36,631 nucleotides of DNA from contig NW_003146296.1 in assembly GCF_000003605.2 (NCBI RefSeq), positions 204,642-241,272 of the forward strand. Direction: 5' to 3'. The notes under the pieces are model-generated. The model saw nothing but the letters and a program-made list of their open reading frames with translations, ran no database searches and was not told where the DNA came from. Every line of letters starts with the position of its first letter. The first letter of the stretch is position 1. Positions 22,509 to 32,610 of this stretch are shown piece by piece. This stretch comes from Saccoglossus kowalevskii (taxonomy: Eukaryota > Hemichordata > Enteropneusta > Harrimaniidae). The position numbers and the translations under genes were made by a program.

Positions 22509-24599
22509 ACTGGTTGAATAGCTGCCTACAAAATTGTTCAGGTTCTCACTTATAAAAACATCAAGAACTTTTAGCTCACTGCACCGCTTCCAAGATTCTA
22601 TCCTCGTGTCGCAAATTTGCTTTACGTGACCCAGGATATCACCCCAAAGCAGTCAAGCTGTGTAACTACTACTGGTAATTCAAAAATCTAAATTTTGTTA
22701 AATTTTCATCTAAATTTTGTTCTCAGATAATCCCAAAATACTATCTTTCCAGATGGATTCTGAATTATAGATTTTTTTTTTTAAATATCACCATAATTAA
22801 ATACTCATGTAGATACACATAGCAACCCCACCTGGATCAGAAATGGTTTGATCCAATCATTAGTATGAAACCTTAGAACCAACTATGTGCTATTTTTATA
22901 TTTTCATTATCAATATGGGTGTTGGAAAAGTTCTGTAAATAAAGACCTAACCATTAGTTTTTCTTGCACTGTTTTTATCCCAGCCTACGCAGTCGTTTTT
23001 TCTAATAACGATAATGTTCATTCATTCATACATAGCATTTCACGATATCGAACAATTCCATTTTAATTTCGCCTAATGGCAAACCGAATAGCATGAATTC
23101 ATTATCGAGCACATACACAGAGAAAGAAACCTCTTCTGAGAAAAACAAATCTCTTAAAAAAAAAAATACATATGACAATTATCGGTGCAACAAAACTAAT
23201 TAATAAGCATTATTTTAATTGGTTACAGATTTTTATTTTTATTTATAAAGATTCTCCACTGGTTCTACTATCAAGTGGAAATTAAATCAGTGACAAGCTT
23301 TAAACAGTTGTTTCCTCTACTGAATCAATATCAACTCCTTATATGTCATGATTAGCTCGTCTCTATTCAAATTGTTCCCAATAGTTTCACCCCAGGCAAT
23401 TTTCATCATGCATGTCTATTTCATGCATTTTATAAAGACTGCAGCGGCACCGATTTTTTAAAATTTATTTTTAGAATGCCAGTGATGATTTCGAGAGAAG
23501 GTTTGGATAAGAATTGGACGGGGGTTGATCAGTTGGAATAGAGGTTCATTATTTTGCATATAGTCTTATATGAGGATATTATTCAGAATCACAAAGGTGA
23601 GATTGGGCATTATTAAAAATCATAGAAGCTGGACATGATGGGAACATTATACAAAATCATATTACATATAGCTGGATATGGTAGGGGTTATTATTCAAAT
23701 AGAAGATGGTCAGATATGGGGCATTAATCAAAATCATGTTGGTAAGTGAGATTTGGCATTATTCAAAATAAAAATGGATAAACATGATGGAGGCATTATT
23801 CAAAATCAAAATAGAGAGATCAGGTCATTAAAAATCGAAATGGTCAAGGCTGGCTGTATTGCTCTATTTCTGAACCTCATCCAAGGCTATGTCTTTACCA
23901 TGTCTTAAAAACTTATACAAATGTCTTTTCTATAGCAGAAGGAGTCAATGTGAAGCTACTTACAAGATTGTTCCTGATTGGCTACCTATTCCTTGCATCT
24001 AACAGTCGGACCAATCAGGGAGTAGCTTATTTGTTGACAGGTTTATTTTTATGCATCAAGTTCTGCAACTTCATTCATGTAGATCATTGTCTCATCTATT
24101 CATCACCTTAACAATCTCACCTCACCCCAAACCCCACTGCACCACATCTGCCAAGTGACAATAATAAGATAAAAAGTTTTTTTTTTTTAAACTATAGACC
24201 ATCACATGTTTTTACTATTTTACACAAGCAATTGTGTCCCTGCGAAAAAACAAAACAGTTTTTCAAATTACAAACAGTCCTCAACACAAGAAGATGAAGG
24301 AAAACATGCTGGTTGAGGAAAACATGGGATTTTAATTTTCTGTAAAATCTGAAGTAGAAATCAGTGGCTAGGAATAAATGTCATAGTCTAAATATGCTTA
24401 GCAGTAGCACTTGCAGGACAAGGTTGGCAGGTTAACATTTTATCCTTGGCCTTGTCATAAGGTCTAACATCCCACAGCAATGACCAACTCACTCAGCAAG
24501 CCAAGGGAAGAAAAACAAGTTGACAAAAATGTGTTTATGTTTTCTTTTTTCTACAAGATTCCCCTCTCCCCATATGATCCTGTGTGTGGCTTCATAAAG
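22509..24599. other. Non-coding stretch with a degenerate tandem repeat
   Basis: No gene is recognised. The only structure seen is the 23577-23850 array listed separately and homopolymer runs near 22770, 23157 and 24178. Confidence 0.45.
23577..23850. repeat. Degenerate tandem repeat of about 35 bp, eight units
   Basis: The motif GGCATTATTCAAAATCA recurs with variation starting near 23577, 23608, 23645, 23688, 23722, 23757, 23794 and 23826. It alternates with a GATATGG-like block (GAGATTGGG, GGATATGG, CAGATATGGG, GAGATTTGG). Spacing varies from 31 to 43 bp, so this is an old, diverged satellite-like array. Confidence 0.75.
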
Positions 24600-24797
24600 A
24601 CTGTTAAATACTATATTTTAGCTGGAATTCATTTTCGCTGAAAATTGTGGGCGTTTTGTATGGAATTTATTTTCACTGATTTCTGACGAGTTGAATGTAA
24701 AATATAGGAAAAAAGGTATATTCACTGGATTTTATTTTCACTGAATCATTCCTTCAGTGAAAATTAATTCCAAGCGAAAATAAAGTATTTCACAGTA
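24600..24797 (+). mobile_element. Family A element, copy 8 (near full length)
   Basis: It runs from ACTGTTAAATACTATATTTT through GGGCGTTTTGTATGGAATTT and GACGAGTTGAATGTAAAATA to AAATAAAGTATTTCACAGTA. The left terminus is slightly degraded (TA missing). Same orientation as copy 1. Confidence 0.88.
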
Positions 24798-26129
24798 AAA
24801 CAAGCTAGTAAATGTGTTCCTGTATTCTATTTTCTATGGGATCGCCTCTCCCCATACAAGACTACACATCTGTGGGTTTATAATGTAATATAAAATACTT
24901 TAATTCAGTATTTTCACAATTGAAAAAATAAATTACTTACCATAAAAATTCTAATTTAGGAATCATTTATAATTTTTTTGACATTTTTCGTAGCGAATTC
25001 AAGAAAACAGTGATAAATGTGAGGAGCGTATGTGAGGGTAAACTTGTATCATTTTATCAACGTTCTATTCTGTTTATCTTTAAAAAATGACCAATTTCCT
25101 TTTTAATAGCATCACGTTTGTCAACCCAAATCAATGCCAAAATACCACACATGAACATCAAATAAAACAATTTCATGAATGGTAAGTCCGATAGAGTTTT
25201 TGGTTGGTGGTTTGACTAATTTATCAGGGAGAAGAGACAGTTTCTGGTCAAATACTGCATGGACATCGCTTCGCATCAAACTAACAAATATTTTGCAAGT
25301 TAACATAATCGTAACTGAGCATCCCCTCACAAATAAGTTTGTTATTTGCATACGAAACAGCATGACCAGACTGACGATATCATTTGCTACTATCAGCAAT
25401 GTGCCTGATTTTTTTCTAAAACTGTTAAAACCGATGCATGCTTTTTGAAATATTTTTTTATCACATTGAAATACCAATGACATTTTTGTGGCTTATTTTA
25501 AAACCACATCCAAATTCTTTCACTTGTATCCAAAACCTAAATTAGAATATATCTTCACATTATTATCAATTCATATTTTGTTATTGCAGATATGAAATCA
25601 ATATAACTATAAATTTGTCTTTTCTTGTAACTTCGCGTGATCACCACATCAAAATAATAATCAACCCTAAGTGAACTAACCTCAGCATTTACATCTTGGT
25701 AACAAGGTGGCAGCCATCTTGTTACAAGATAGTGATAGATACTTTCTTTTTTATATAGTGCCATGTCCTGGAATAAATCAACTTCCTCTGTAGAAATGAA
25801 AACCAGCTGAAGTAAATTAAGAAATCAATTACACATGTTACTCTCAAGAAGAATAAATAAGGGGATTCTCCCCTACTATTTTCTTTTTATTTTCTTCTAT
25901 AGTTTATTTTATTTGATGAATATACACAGCCGAATAAAGCAATCAATCATTGTGTAAGAATCGTGAAAGAACACAAAAAACATTTAATACAAGTGAATCA
26001 GAACTCACCATTTAACAATCATACTAAAGTGGCTTTATCCATTGCAGCACTGGGAGCAACCGGGGTGGGCTTCCTCTGATTAAAAAAAATATAACAAAAT
26101 CAAGTCTTTTTTAAAGAAAAGTCCCAATT
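24798..26129. other. Non-coding stretch with opposed open frames
   Basis: Open frames of 120 codons (minus, 25121-25483) and 89 codons (plus, 25179-25448) overlap on opposite strands. Neither shows a recognisable domain, and I do not support either as a gene. A 15-bp near-palindrome AGGGGATTCTCCCCT lies at 25860-25874. Confidence 0.4.
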
Positions 26130-26288
26130 TTCACCATTTTGACCATATTCACTGAGTTTTAAATTCACAGACTTTCCAGTAAAACATCAAATTTCTTTTG
26201 TTCTATCTAATTTGTATGTGTTCAGCTGGATTTAACTTAGTGGAATTGGCGAAATTAAAACTTGTGCAAAAATTAATACATTTACAGT
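26130..26288 (+). mobile_element. Family B element, copy 4 (diverged)
   Basis: A degraded copy. The blocks CATATTCACTGAGTTTTAAA, TTCAGCTGGATTTAACTTAG and GGCGAAATTAAAAC are recognisable and it ends TACATTTACAGTA. The left end is lost or unrecognisable. Confidence 0.6.
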
Positions 26289-26319
26289 ATATGATGTGCT
26301 GGTAAACTGTCAGTATTTA

Positions 26320-26356
26320 CCCCCCCCCCCCCCAAAAAAAAAACAACAACAACAAC
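26320..26356. repeat. Composite C14-A10-(AAC)n microsatellite
   Basis: A run of 14 C is followed directly by 10 A and about four AAC units. Confidence 0.95.
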
Positions 26357-26561
26357 TAACCAACCCCAGTTTTCATCCACACTAGCATGACACCCCCCTC
26401 CCTCATTCAACACATGTGGTTCCATAATATGAAACCTTCGCCTTGATAAAAAATAACCTTGTTGGCAAGCATTCCAGAGAATAGCAAAACCCTCAGATGT
26501 TTGAACACTGTTGTTACTGCTTTGAGATTTTTGTGGTTTAAGTTTGTTTGTATTGTAACAG

Positions 26562-26773
26562 ATACATACAGGATGTTAGCTTAGCTCTACCAAAACATCC
26601 AGATATAGCACCAAGTGGAAAATTAGCATATCCTGTAAATAAATGCAGGCCCTATGTGTTTGTATTCAATGCACAGCAACCAGACAAGGTTAAAAAAGCA
26701 TTATTAATTACACTAGAAAGATTCCCTTTTACTGAGACTTCTGGTTCTGTTATGTTAAAACAAAAATGGTATG
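26562..26773 (+). other. Putative coding exon of an unrecognised gene (first of two)
   Basis: A T/G-rich tract ending TTGTATTGTAACAG is a plausible splice acceptor, and the following sequence is open for over 300 bases in one frame. The encoded peptide (after a one-base phase) includes LALPKHPDIAPSGKLAYP and later RPYVFVFNAQQPDKV, and has a less AT-biased composition than the chance frames nearby. A donor-like TATG/GTGAAA at 26774 leaves a phase matching the exon-like segment at 27299. Other donors (AAG/GTTAAA at 26689, ATG/GTATGG at 26769) are possible but do not keep the frame with that segment. I do not recognise the protein. No upstream exon was found, so it could be a relic or chance. 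Confidence 0.25.
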
Positions 26774-26958
26774 GTGAAACCTTTTATTTGGTCAATTTTT
26801 CTTTTTTTTATACATATAAATTCACCAAGAAATACTATGTTATTAAAAAAATAACAGGCAAAATTTACTGCAAAACAGGTTGAAATAACTACATGCAATT
26901 TAATCAAATTGACTCAATGCATGAATTAACAGAATCTTAATTTAGCTGAAGTGTAAAC

Positions 26959-27170
26959 AACTCTAAAATGACTAATTTTCACTGGGTTTGAATTTCGCTG
27001 ATTTACCATTTCAAGCATATTCAGTGGGTTTTAAATTCATGTTTATATTATTTAGATAATGGGTTCTATGCTAAATTTTACATATTCACTGGGTTTTAAT
27101 TAAGCACATTTTCCAGTCTGCGAAAATAGGAAAAATTAAAATCCAGTGAATAATTAACCCTTTTACAGTA
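26959..27170 (+). mobile_element. Family B element, copy 3 (near full length)
   Basis: Collinear with family B copy 1, from CTCTAAAATGACTAATTTTC to TTAACCCTTTTACAGTA. The left terminus is slightly mutated. It sits between the two exon-like segments at 26562 and 27299, so would be intronic if those are real. Confidence 0.85.
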
Positions 27171-27184
27171 TCTCATTGTGAGAA

Positions 27185-27268
27185 CATACTTTTAAGTTAG
27201 CGAAATTACAGATTTGCTAAATTAGCTAAAATATCATGCATGCTAAAAAAAGGACATGTTTTACAGTA
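27185..27268 (+). mobile_element. Possible fragment of a family A/B-like element
   Basis: Immediately after copy 3 there is another short stretch with TTAGCGAAATTACAG and GCTAAATTAGCTAAAAT motifs, ending TTTTACAGTA. It may be a nested or rearranged fragment. Weak evidence. Confidence 0.35.
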
Positions 27269-27298
27269 ATTAAAACATTGACTGTTGACATTTTTCAG

Positions 27299-27403
27299 AT
27301 TACATGTATCTATATCCTGTAAAAAAACTCCAGCAGGCAAATAAAAATAAAATGAAGGCAAAAAAAGAAGAAAAAAACATGGCTGTCAATTACTCAGCCC
27401 CTG
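27299..27403 (+). other. Putative 105-nt internal coding exon, lysine-rich
   Basis: The acceptor GTTGACATTTTTCAG and donor CCTG/GTAAGATT are both close to consensus and bound a 105-nt segment (multiple of 3) that is open in exactly one frame. The peptide begins YMYLYPVKKLQQANK and continues with a Lys/Glu-rich stretch to NYSAP. With the donor at 26774 the phases match (1 + 2 bases). Family not recognised; without further exons this remains a hypothesis. Confidence 0.28.
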
Positions 27404-29929
27404 GTAAGATTAAAATCTTAAAATAGTTTTAGGTTCTTGGGGTCATATTATTTATATATCATTACACCAGGGGGGCGTGTGCTCGTCAGCTGTCACAATG
27501 CTTGCAGTGGAAAATACATATTTGGTCGTTATATAAAAAAAATCATTCTTACCATGTCTGAGGCAGTTTTCTTGTCTCCTTCATCTTTCTGTCTTTCCTT
27601 CAACAGGTTATACTTAGTACAGCATTTTCATCCATTTCTGATTTTACCAATAGTCGTGCAGTTTGACTGAATCAATATATGATCCCCTCCTCATCACTCA
27701 CCCCTCTCAGTACAGCATGAAAGTCATCAATTATGTGAGGAGGGGGGTTGCAAAGCAAACTTTACTGATAATATTTTAAATTAAAGGCCAGTTTAAGTTT
27801 AAAGTAACCATAGGAACAATTATAATAATTTACAACCAGACATTCTTATGGCTCCGGACTGAAAATAATGTCTTAGCCTCCCCTTTTAAAATTTGTTTGG
27901 TTTGTCCCTTAAAGTTTGTCACAGCTGGGAAAATCTGCAAGGGAATTTCAGTAGATGTTTTACTAGTCTTGCTTGACAGTCTGATTTAAATAACTAACAG
28001 TAAATAAATACACCATTGCAATACAGGAACATTATATTGTTATTTTGCTTGGGGAAAGAGAGAAATCTCTCTAAATATTGTGGGACAACTATGGAGTACA
28101 TACAGACTGGTATTTGAGCAATCAAGTGATGTTATACTGGTTGCTTCAACACCACCCACCGGAAATATTTATGAAACCTTAAAGTTCATAGGATTCCACA
28201 TTTTGACCTATGCAGGGATAGAATGTTAACATCTGCTGTTTGACGGATCCCTCGACCTCCTTTCTGGCAACTACTTCATAGAGGACTGGAGTTGGAAAGA
28301 CAGCAGATGGAATAGAAACACATGCACGCACAACTCAAACCATGCAGAAACAATTATCCAGGGCTTTTAACTTGCACAGAATTAAACAATTTTTTTTTTT
28401 TTAAAGCGATATCCTATGAAAATGAAACGTTTAAATAAACGGGCAAAACATAAATCTTCACAACTCTTCAAATAAAATAGCCAAATTAACATATGTTTGC
28501 TTAATTAATTAATTTCAAGACCATCAATTCCTTCTGGGCTATTCACAGTGTGGTGACAAGTGAGCTTTAAAGACAATAGAGGCAGGGGGGTGATGGCATG
28601 TGACTATACAGAGGCAAATGGAAATTAACAATTCCTTACGCAAATTAACCTACCCAGGCATACATTTCCTCATGCCACATGGAAAGTCCAGAGCGCAATA
28701 GTGTTTTTTAAATACCTCAAGCCAATTCCCGAGTTAATTTTATCAAATCTGGTAGTGTATTTTGTTAACTTGCAATCAGGAAAGGTGAAACAGAGCTGAT
28801 TCAACCAATTAAAAATGTAATATCTGTTAAACTAAATTGAAGTCCTTGATATATGTAGTAAAACGAGGAATGAGATTCGATGTAATTGAAACTGACTTGA
28901 TTTATTTTTTTATTTAGAATACCTGAAATCCCAACATGGTTTTGAATCCTGTTCCGGAACATGCTCAAAACAACTAGCCTAGGGAGTATGAAATGTAGTA
29001 CGTAACATGTACGAATTAATAGAAGAAAGAAAGTAGGCTGTATTAGAGACATCAGTTTAGACAGCCTCGAATCCATAAACAAGTTTTGAATAAGATATTT
29101 TGCTAATACTTATAAGTTACATTTGGTATACGACATATACGACTTCTTACGTCAAATACTACAAACAAAAAAACATACCCGATAACAAGTATAATTTTAA
29201 AAAAACAAAACAACAAACATTTACATATTACATTTCAGAACTTTTATTGCTCCATATCTGACTGTCAGAATAAAATAAATAGATAATATTAAAATATAAC
29301 TCCAAAAAAAATGTCAATATACTCTCCATCAGAAAGCTGCTTTAAATCAACAACTGCATTTAAACTAATGGGCTTACAGCTTTTCCAGAACCCAGTTTGT
29401 CTTTTAAAATACAAAGCATACACAGTTTATTTTTCCTCCTTTTTTTTTTTTCACAAAAAAAAAAGAAAGAAAAAGAACAAACAAACATTCTAATGTACAG
29501 AAATCGAAATTGTATACAATCTGTGACTTTATACTTGCACACATCAAATCATCTGGCAATGAATATGGTGACATGTTTTTTTTTTGTTTTTTTTTTCAAC
29601 ATCAGAAAATAAGAGCTGTCATCAGCATTTGCTAAATTTGCCTGTTGCTGTTTTCTAAAGTTTAATACATATATTATAACAAGACTGCTGAAATTGTCTT
29701 TTTTTCTTAAATACTATATTTTGCAAAATAACACTTGCCATTTAATAGGGTAATAACAATTGGCAGTGATTTGTTGCAATTCCTGTTCTCAAAATTACAT
29801 ATGCAGATTTATCAATATATTGAACAAACAGCAACACAGTTGAACCGGCAAAGTGTCTTTTTTTTCAATCCCATTAAAACCGCATTATTAAAGTGTGTCT
29901 ACAAACGATGCCCTTTACAAAGGCATGGC
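27404..29929. other. AT-rich non-coding stretch downstream of the Sprouty gene
   Basis: No gene is recognised. Homopolymer runs occur (for example T12 CAC A10, an inverted pair, at 29440-29464). The open frames at 29311-29612 are products of these runs. Additional minus-strand AATAAA hexamers (about 28904, 29240 and 29432) could serve longer Sprouty transcripts. Confidence 0.45.
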
Positions 29930-30754
29930 CTCCATAGACGCGCTTTTATTCCGTGGTTTTCTCGACATTGTATCCACGCATTATTGTAGCATTGAAACAT
30001 GAACAGAGCGTTCTAATACGGCATGCATGTACAACGCATTTCAATGCGGGAACGGAACTGCCCAAAAACAACAGTAACAGTAATTTGGAGTGAGAGATTT
30101 GCCAAGAGTGAGCTTGTGTGACGAAGTTTAGACAATTTGTCTCCAGTCGATAAAGAATGAGTGAGGAATAAGTGCCTTTTCACAATATATTAAACCGCAA
30201 GACCGCGCCAGCTGGGGGGAAATGGCACAGTGAAAATGCAACAATGTTTCTGTTTTTGTCAAGGTAAAATGCCAGTGACAGTTGTTCCCAGTAGTCGAAA
30301 AGGGGAAATTGGGGGTAGGATACTAAATAACTTGTTTCACAAAACAAACACTGTAAATAAGTTAAGACGAATCAACAGAGAAGTTGTCGACTGTTGTTCG
30401 AAAACGGTCCGCATATTGTTATAAATCTAGGATTTTAAAGGACTTTCCGAACCATGAAAACATACCCAATATTTCGCTGGGTACGCCTCGTTAAAGTCTA
30501 AAATTTACACAACATGGTTCGAAAAAAAAAGCACAACACAAAATACCTTTTATACAAAGAAGCTAGTTTTTAAGCAAATAACTATAAACATTCATTATAT
30601 ACAAAACTTAAAAGGAGAGAGTTATTAAAGAGCTCGTGTCACTCACGGTTGCGTGTGGGGGAGTGTCCGCACTTCCACAAAATGTCAACCAGGTCGGACT
30701 TGAGTCATGTGTGGTCAGAGTGACATAGCTTCTTATTTAGGCAGTGTTAAATGA
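29930..30754 (-). other. spry: Candidate 3' UTR of the Sprouty gene
   Basis: Sequence following the TAG stop of the Sprouty ORF to just past the first minus-strand AATAAA hexamer. It is unique sequence without MITE copies. The extent is inferred from the hexamer only; longer isoforms are possible. Confidence 0.45.
29945..29950 (-). terminator. Candidate polyadenylation signal AATAAA
   Basis: The plus strand reads TTTATT, giving AATAAA on the minus strand about 805 nt after the Sprouty stop codon. It is the first canonical hexamer I find downstream of the ORF; cleavage would fall near 29930. Confidence 0.4.
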
Positions 30755-31690
30755 CTAGAGTAAATGGTTTAGTTGTTCTTGGACTCTCGGAGGGCACCTG
30801 CAGCCCCTATGATGCGTGCCACCATAGCACGCGCGGCACATACGCACACAGAGTTTCCCGGGCAGGTAACACACGAGACATGGAAAACACATCGACATAA
30901 GCCCCATCGTAATCCACCGGGTACAGCAATGATTTTCCCCTGGCTTTGAGCAAAGACATGGGTTGTCTGAACATCCATAGTCCTCGTCCTCGTTGGCAAC
31001 ACACGATGAACAATGGTAAAATGTCCCCTTGACGGCGCAGAGACACGAGCCATAATCCACGGCACTTTCGGCGGAGAGCAAACACCGTCCATCACATAGC
31101 CACTTTTCCGGTAACTCCTTACTGCTTTTACATCCAGCACATTTACAAAGTCCACAAAAAGGGCAAATTAAAATCGACTTTTGATCGTGTCCGTGGCTTG
31201 CTGTCGGTCGTTCTTTCACCAAATCTGGTCGCGGAGAAAGTTCCGGCGGTGTTTTCTCGGTGTCGTGGGATTTCCAGTTGCTAGTGGGTATCTTTGGTGG
31301 TGGCGGCCGTACTGGTTTGTTGAAGCTCGGCGGCGACCGCACCACCTGGATAACTGTTCCGTTCGTGGAATTGTATCCATTTGTCGTGACCAGTGTCGAT
31401 GATTTCAACTGTCCAGTTGGAATTTTGGCAGACTGGTAATATTCATCAAACATCAAGTGCGAGTAAACATGTGCCTTTCGGGTCGGCGAGGAGGAAGGGC
31501 GTGAAGACGACCTATTATTGACGTTTGGCTCCCAAACCAGATGATCTGTGTAGTCGTTTTCTATTGCCCGAACTTGATTCAATTTCAACTGGGTACAGTT
31601 CAACGGATTGTAGATGCTGTTGTTATACGCGATGATTGATCGTGGCTGAGATTCAACAACGCGGAGACCGTCATTCTGTCGACGAGCCAT
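30755..31690 (-). CDS. spry: Sprouty homologue, feedback inhibitor of RTK/Ras-ERK signalling
   Basis: A 311-residue protein in one uninterrupted ORF. Sprouty proteins are membrane-associated antagonists of FGF/EGF receptor signalling to ERK, acting on Grb2, Cbl and Raf. The C-terminal Sprouty domain (residues about 176-300) has 24 cysteines, with family hallmarks such as CPFCGLCKCAGC, WLCDGRCLLS, CFPCLVCYLPGK and RGCRCP; such cysteines are palmitoylated or structural. The N-terminal conserved tyrosine is Tyr47 in ENDYTDH, equivalent to SPRY2 Tyr55. A Ser-rich segment (61-69) and a proline-rich RPPPPKIP (128-135) lie between. Length matches human SPRY2 (315). I start at the ATG at 31690 (MARRQNDG), because a splice acceptor lies just upstream; the in-frame ATG 12 codons earlier would be intronic. 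An intronless coding region is usual for Sprouty genes. A single orthologue of SPRY1-4 is likely, but the paralogue class is not assignable here. Confidence 0.97.
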   Translation of the reverse strand: MARRQNDGLRVVESQPRSIIAYNNSIYNPLNCTQLKLNQVRAIENDYTDHLVWEPNVNNRSSSRPSSSPTRKAHVYSHLMFDEYYQSAKIPTGQLKSSTLVTTNGYNSTNGTVIQVVRSPPSFNKPVRPPPPKIPTSNWKSHDTEKTPPELSPRPDLVKERPTASHGHDQKSILICPFCGLCKCAGCKSSKELPEKWLCDGRCLLSAESAVDYGSCLCAVKGTFYHCSSCVANEDEDYGCSDNPCLCSKPGENHCCTRWITMGLMSMCFPCLVCYLPGKLCVRMCRACYGGTHHRGCRCPPRVQEQLNHLL

Positions 31691-31703
31691 TATTGTAGTG
31701 AGA
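31691..31703 (-). other. 5' UTR part of the Sprouty coding exon
   Basis: Thirteen nucleotides (TCTCACTACAATA) separate the predicted splice acceptor from the ATG. A at -3 is favourable for initiation. Confidence 0.65.
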
Positions 31704-32317
31704 CTGCAAAACAATAAAGGACACATGCATTAATAAATGAATCAATTCACGTGTGAGTGTATATAATCGGAAGTGTTGTAATTCACGCGCACAATATGTT
31801 AGCTACTCTAAAAATCCGGTACACTCGAAATTTACCATGGGTGATTGGGGTCAAGAGAGACTGGCGTTTATTAAGCCATGTGAACGTCGAATTTGAGTGT
31901 TTTTAACACCAACATTCAGAGGTCGAACGCAGTCAGTATGTATGTCGCACAAACATGGATCGCGATTTCTTGCATATATTCACGAGAAGTGAGGGCGTGG
32001 GCGGTTACGAGTCTCGTTGACACTCATCGAAGTGCACAGGAATCGCGCACCTACAATCACGATAACAAGGTTACGAATCTACAGCGGTCTAACAGCGTTA
32101 AACATTGCCGGTACTCTCTCATCGACTGACATGTCAATTTGTTTCCGATATCGGCGACTAAAACCGGCTAGAAAAAAACATGATCGCGATGAAATCGGGA
32201 ATCGTCATAGACAGGGCGCTATAGGGGATAATGACACAGGGATTTTATGAATGGAAAATACACTGCAAGTAAAAAGTCGACGTGCGCGTTGTAAACCACG
32301 AGAAATATCCAACTTAC
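31704..32317 (-). other. Predicted 5'-UTR intron of the Sprouty gene
   Basis: The 3' end reads TTTATTGTTTTGCAG on the minus strand, a strong acceptor at 31704-31705. The best nearby donor is GAA/GTAAGTTGG with GT at 32317-32316, giving a 614-nt intron. Alternatives are a weaker ATG/GTAAAT near 31835, GATGAG/GTATGC at 35180 and CAA/GTAAGT near 36210; several first exons are possible. The acceptor is more certain than the donor. Confidence 0.5.
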
Positions 32318-32470
32318 TTCACATTCCAAAGCTTCCACCGCGTTTAGCGGGACGCCAGTTGTTCTTGAAAACAATCGACGAGAAATCAGCGGTGAAATCC
32401 ACTCGAAATACCTTGAATTTAGACAGCAGTTCTGGGCGCTTTGAAATTCAGCATCGGTTCACCCAAGTCA
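32318..32470 (-). other. Candidate non-coding first exon of the Sprouty gene
   Basis: It is bounded on the 3' side by the GAA/GTAAGT donor and on the 5' side by the expected start about 25-30 bp below a TATA-like box. The start is an estimate; no initiator is decisive. Confidence 0.35.
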
Positions 32471-32491
32471 TTCCGACTCTGTGATGACGCG

Positions 32492-32499
32492 TATATTTA
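32492..32499 (-). promoter_or_regulatory. TATA-like box TAAATATA
   Basis: The minus strand reads CAGTAAATATACGCG, about 175 bp upstream of the candidate donor and 45 bp below the CArG box. A TATA-like motif in CpG-containing sequence, matching no exact consensus. Confidence 0.35.
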
Positions 32500-32537
32500 C
32501 TGTGAATACTTAATTGCAAATGTAGGCGTGGCTATCG

Positions 32538-32547
32538 CCATATATGG
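32538..32547 (-). promoter_or_regulatory. Perfect CArG box (SRF-type)
   Basis: CCATATATGG matches CC(A/T)6GG exactly and lies at the centre of a 14-bp perfect palindrome CGCCATATATGGCG (32536-32549). SRF/MADS-box proteins bind this motif. Its place just upstream of the TATA-like box fits an inducible promoter for the Sprouty gene; function is inferred. Confidence 0.5.
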
Positions 32548-32610
32548 CGCTGCTTGGCAGTTACTTTAGAAATGTCCCTTGTAAACACAATCCGGTCATA
32601 TCAAACCTGT

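Noticed and set aside
25121-25483. 120-codon minus-strand open frame overlapping an 89-codon plus-strand frame
   Set aside because: No family features in either; mutual overlap on opposite strands is typical of chance frames.
27404-27540. Possible third exon after the 27299-27403 segment, starting after TAGTTTTAG at 27432
   Set aside because: The implied intron would be only 29 nt, shorter than a functional spliceosomal intron normally is.
29440-29464. T12-CAC-A10 hairpin
   Set aside because: Explained by adjacent homopolymer runs; not convincing as a terminator or structured RNA in a eukaryotic context.
30769-31155. Long minus-strand open frames (128 and 92 codons) inside the Sprouty gene
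   Set aside because: They are other-frame shadows of the cysteine-rich Sprouty domain coding sequence.
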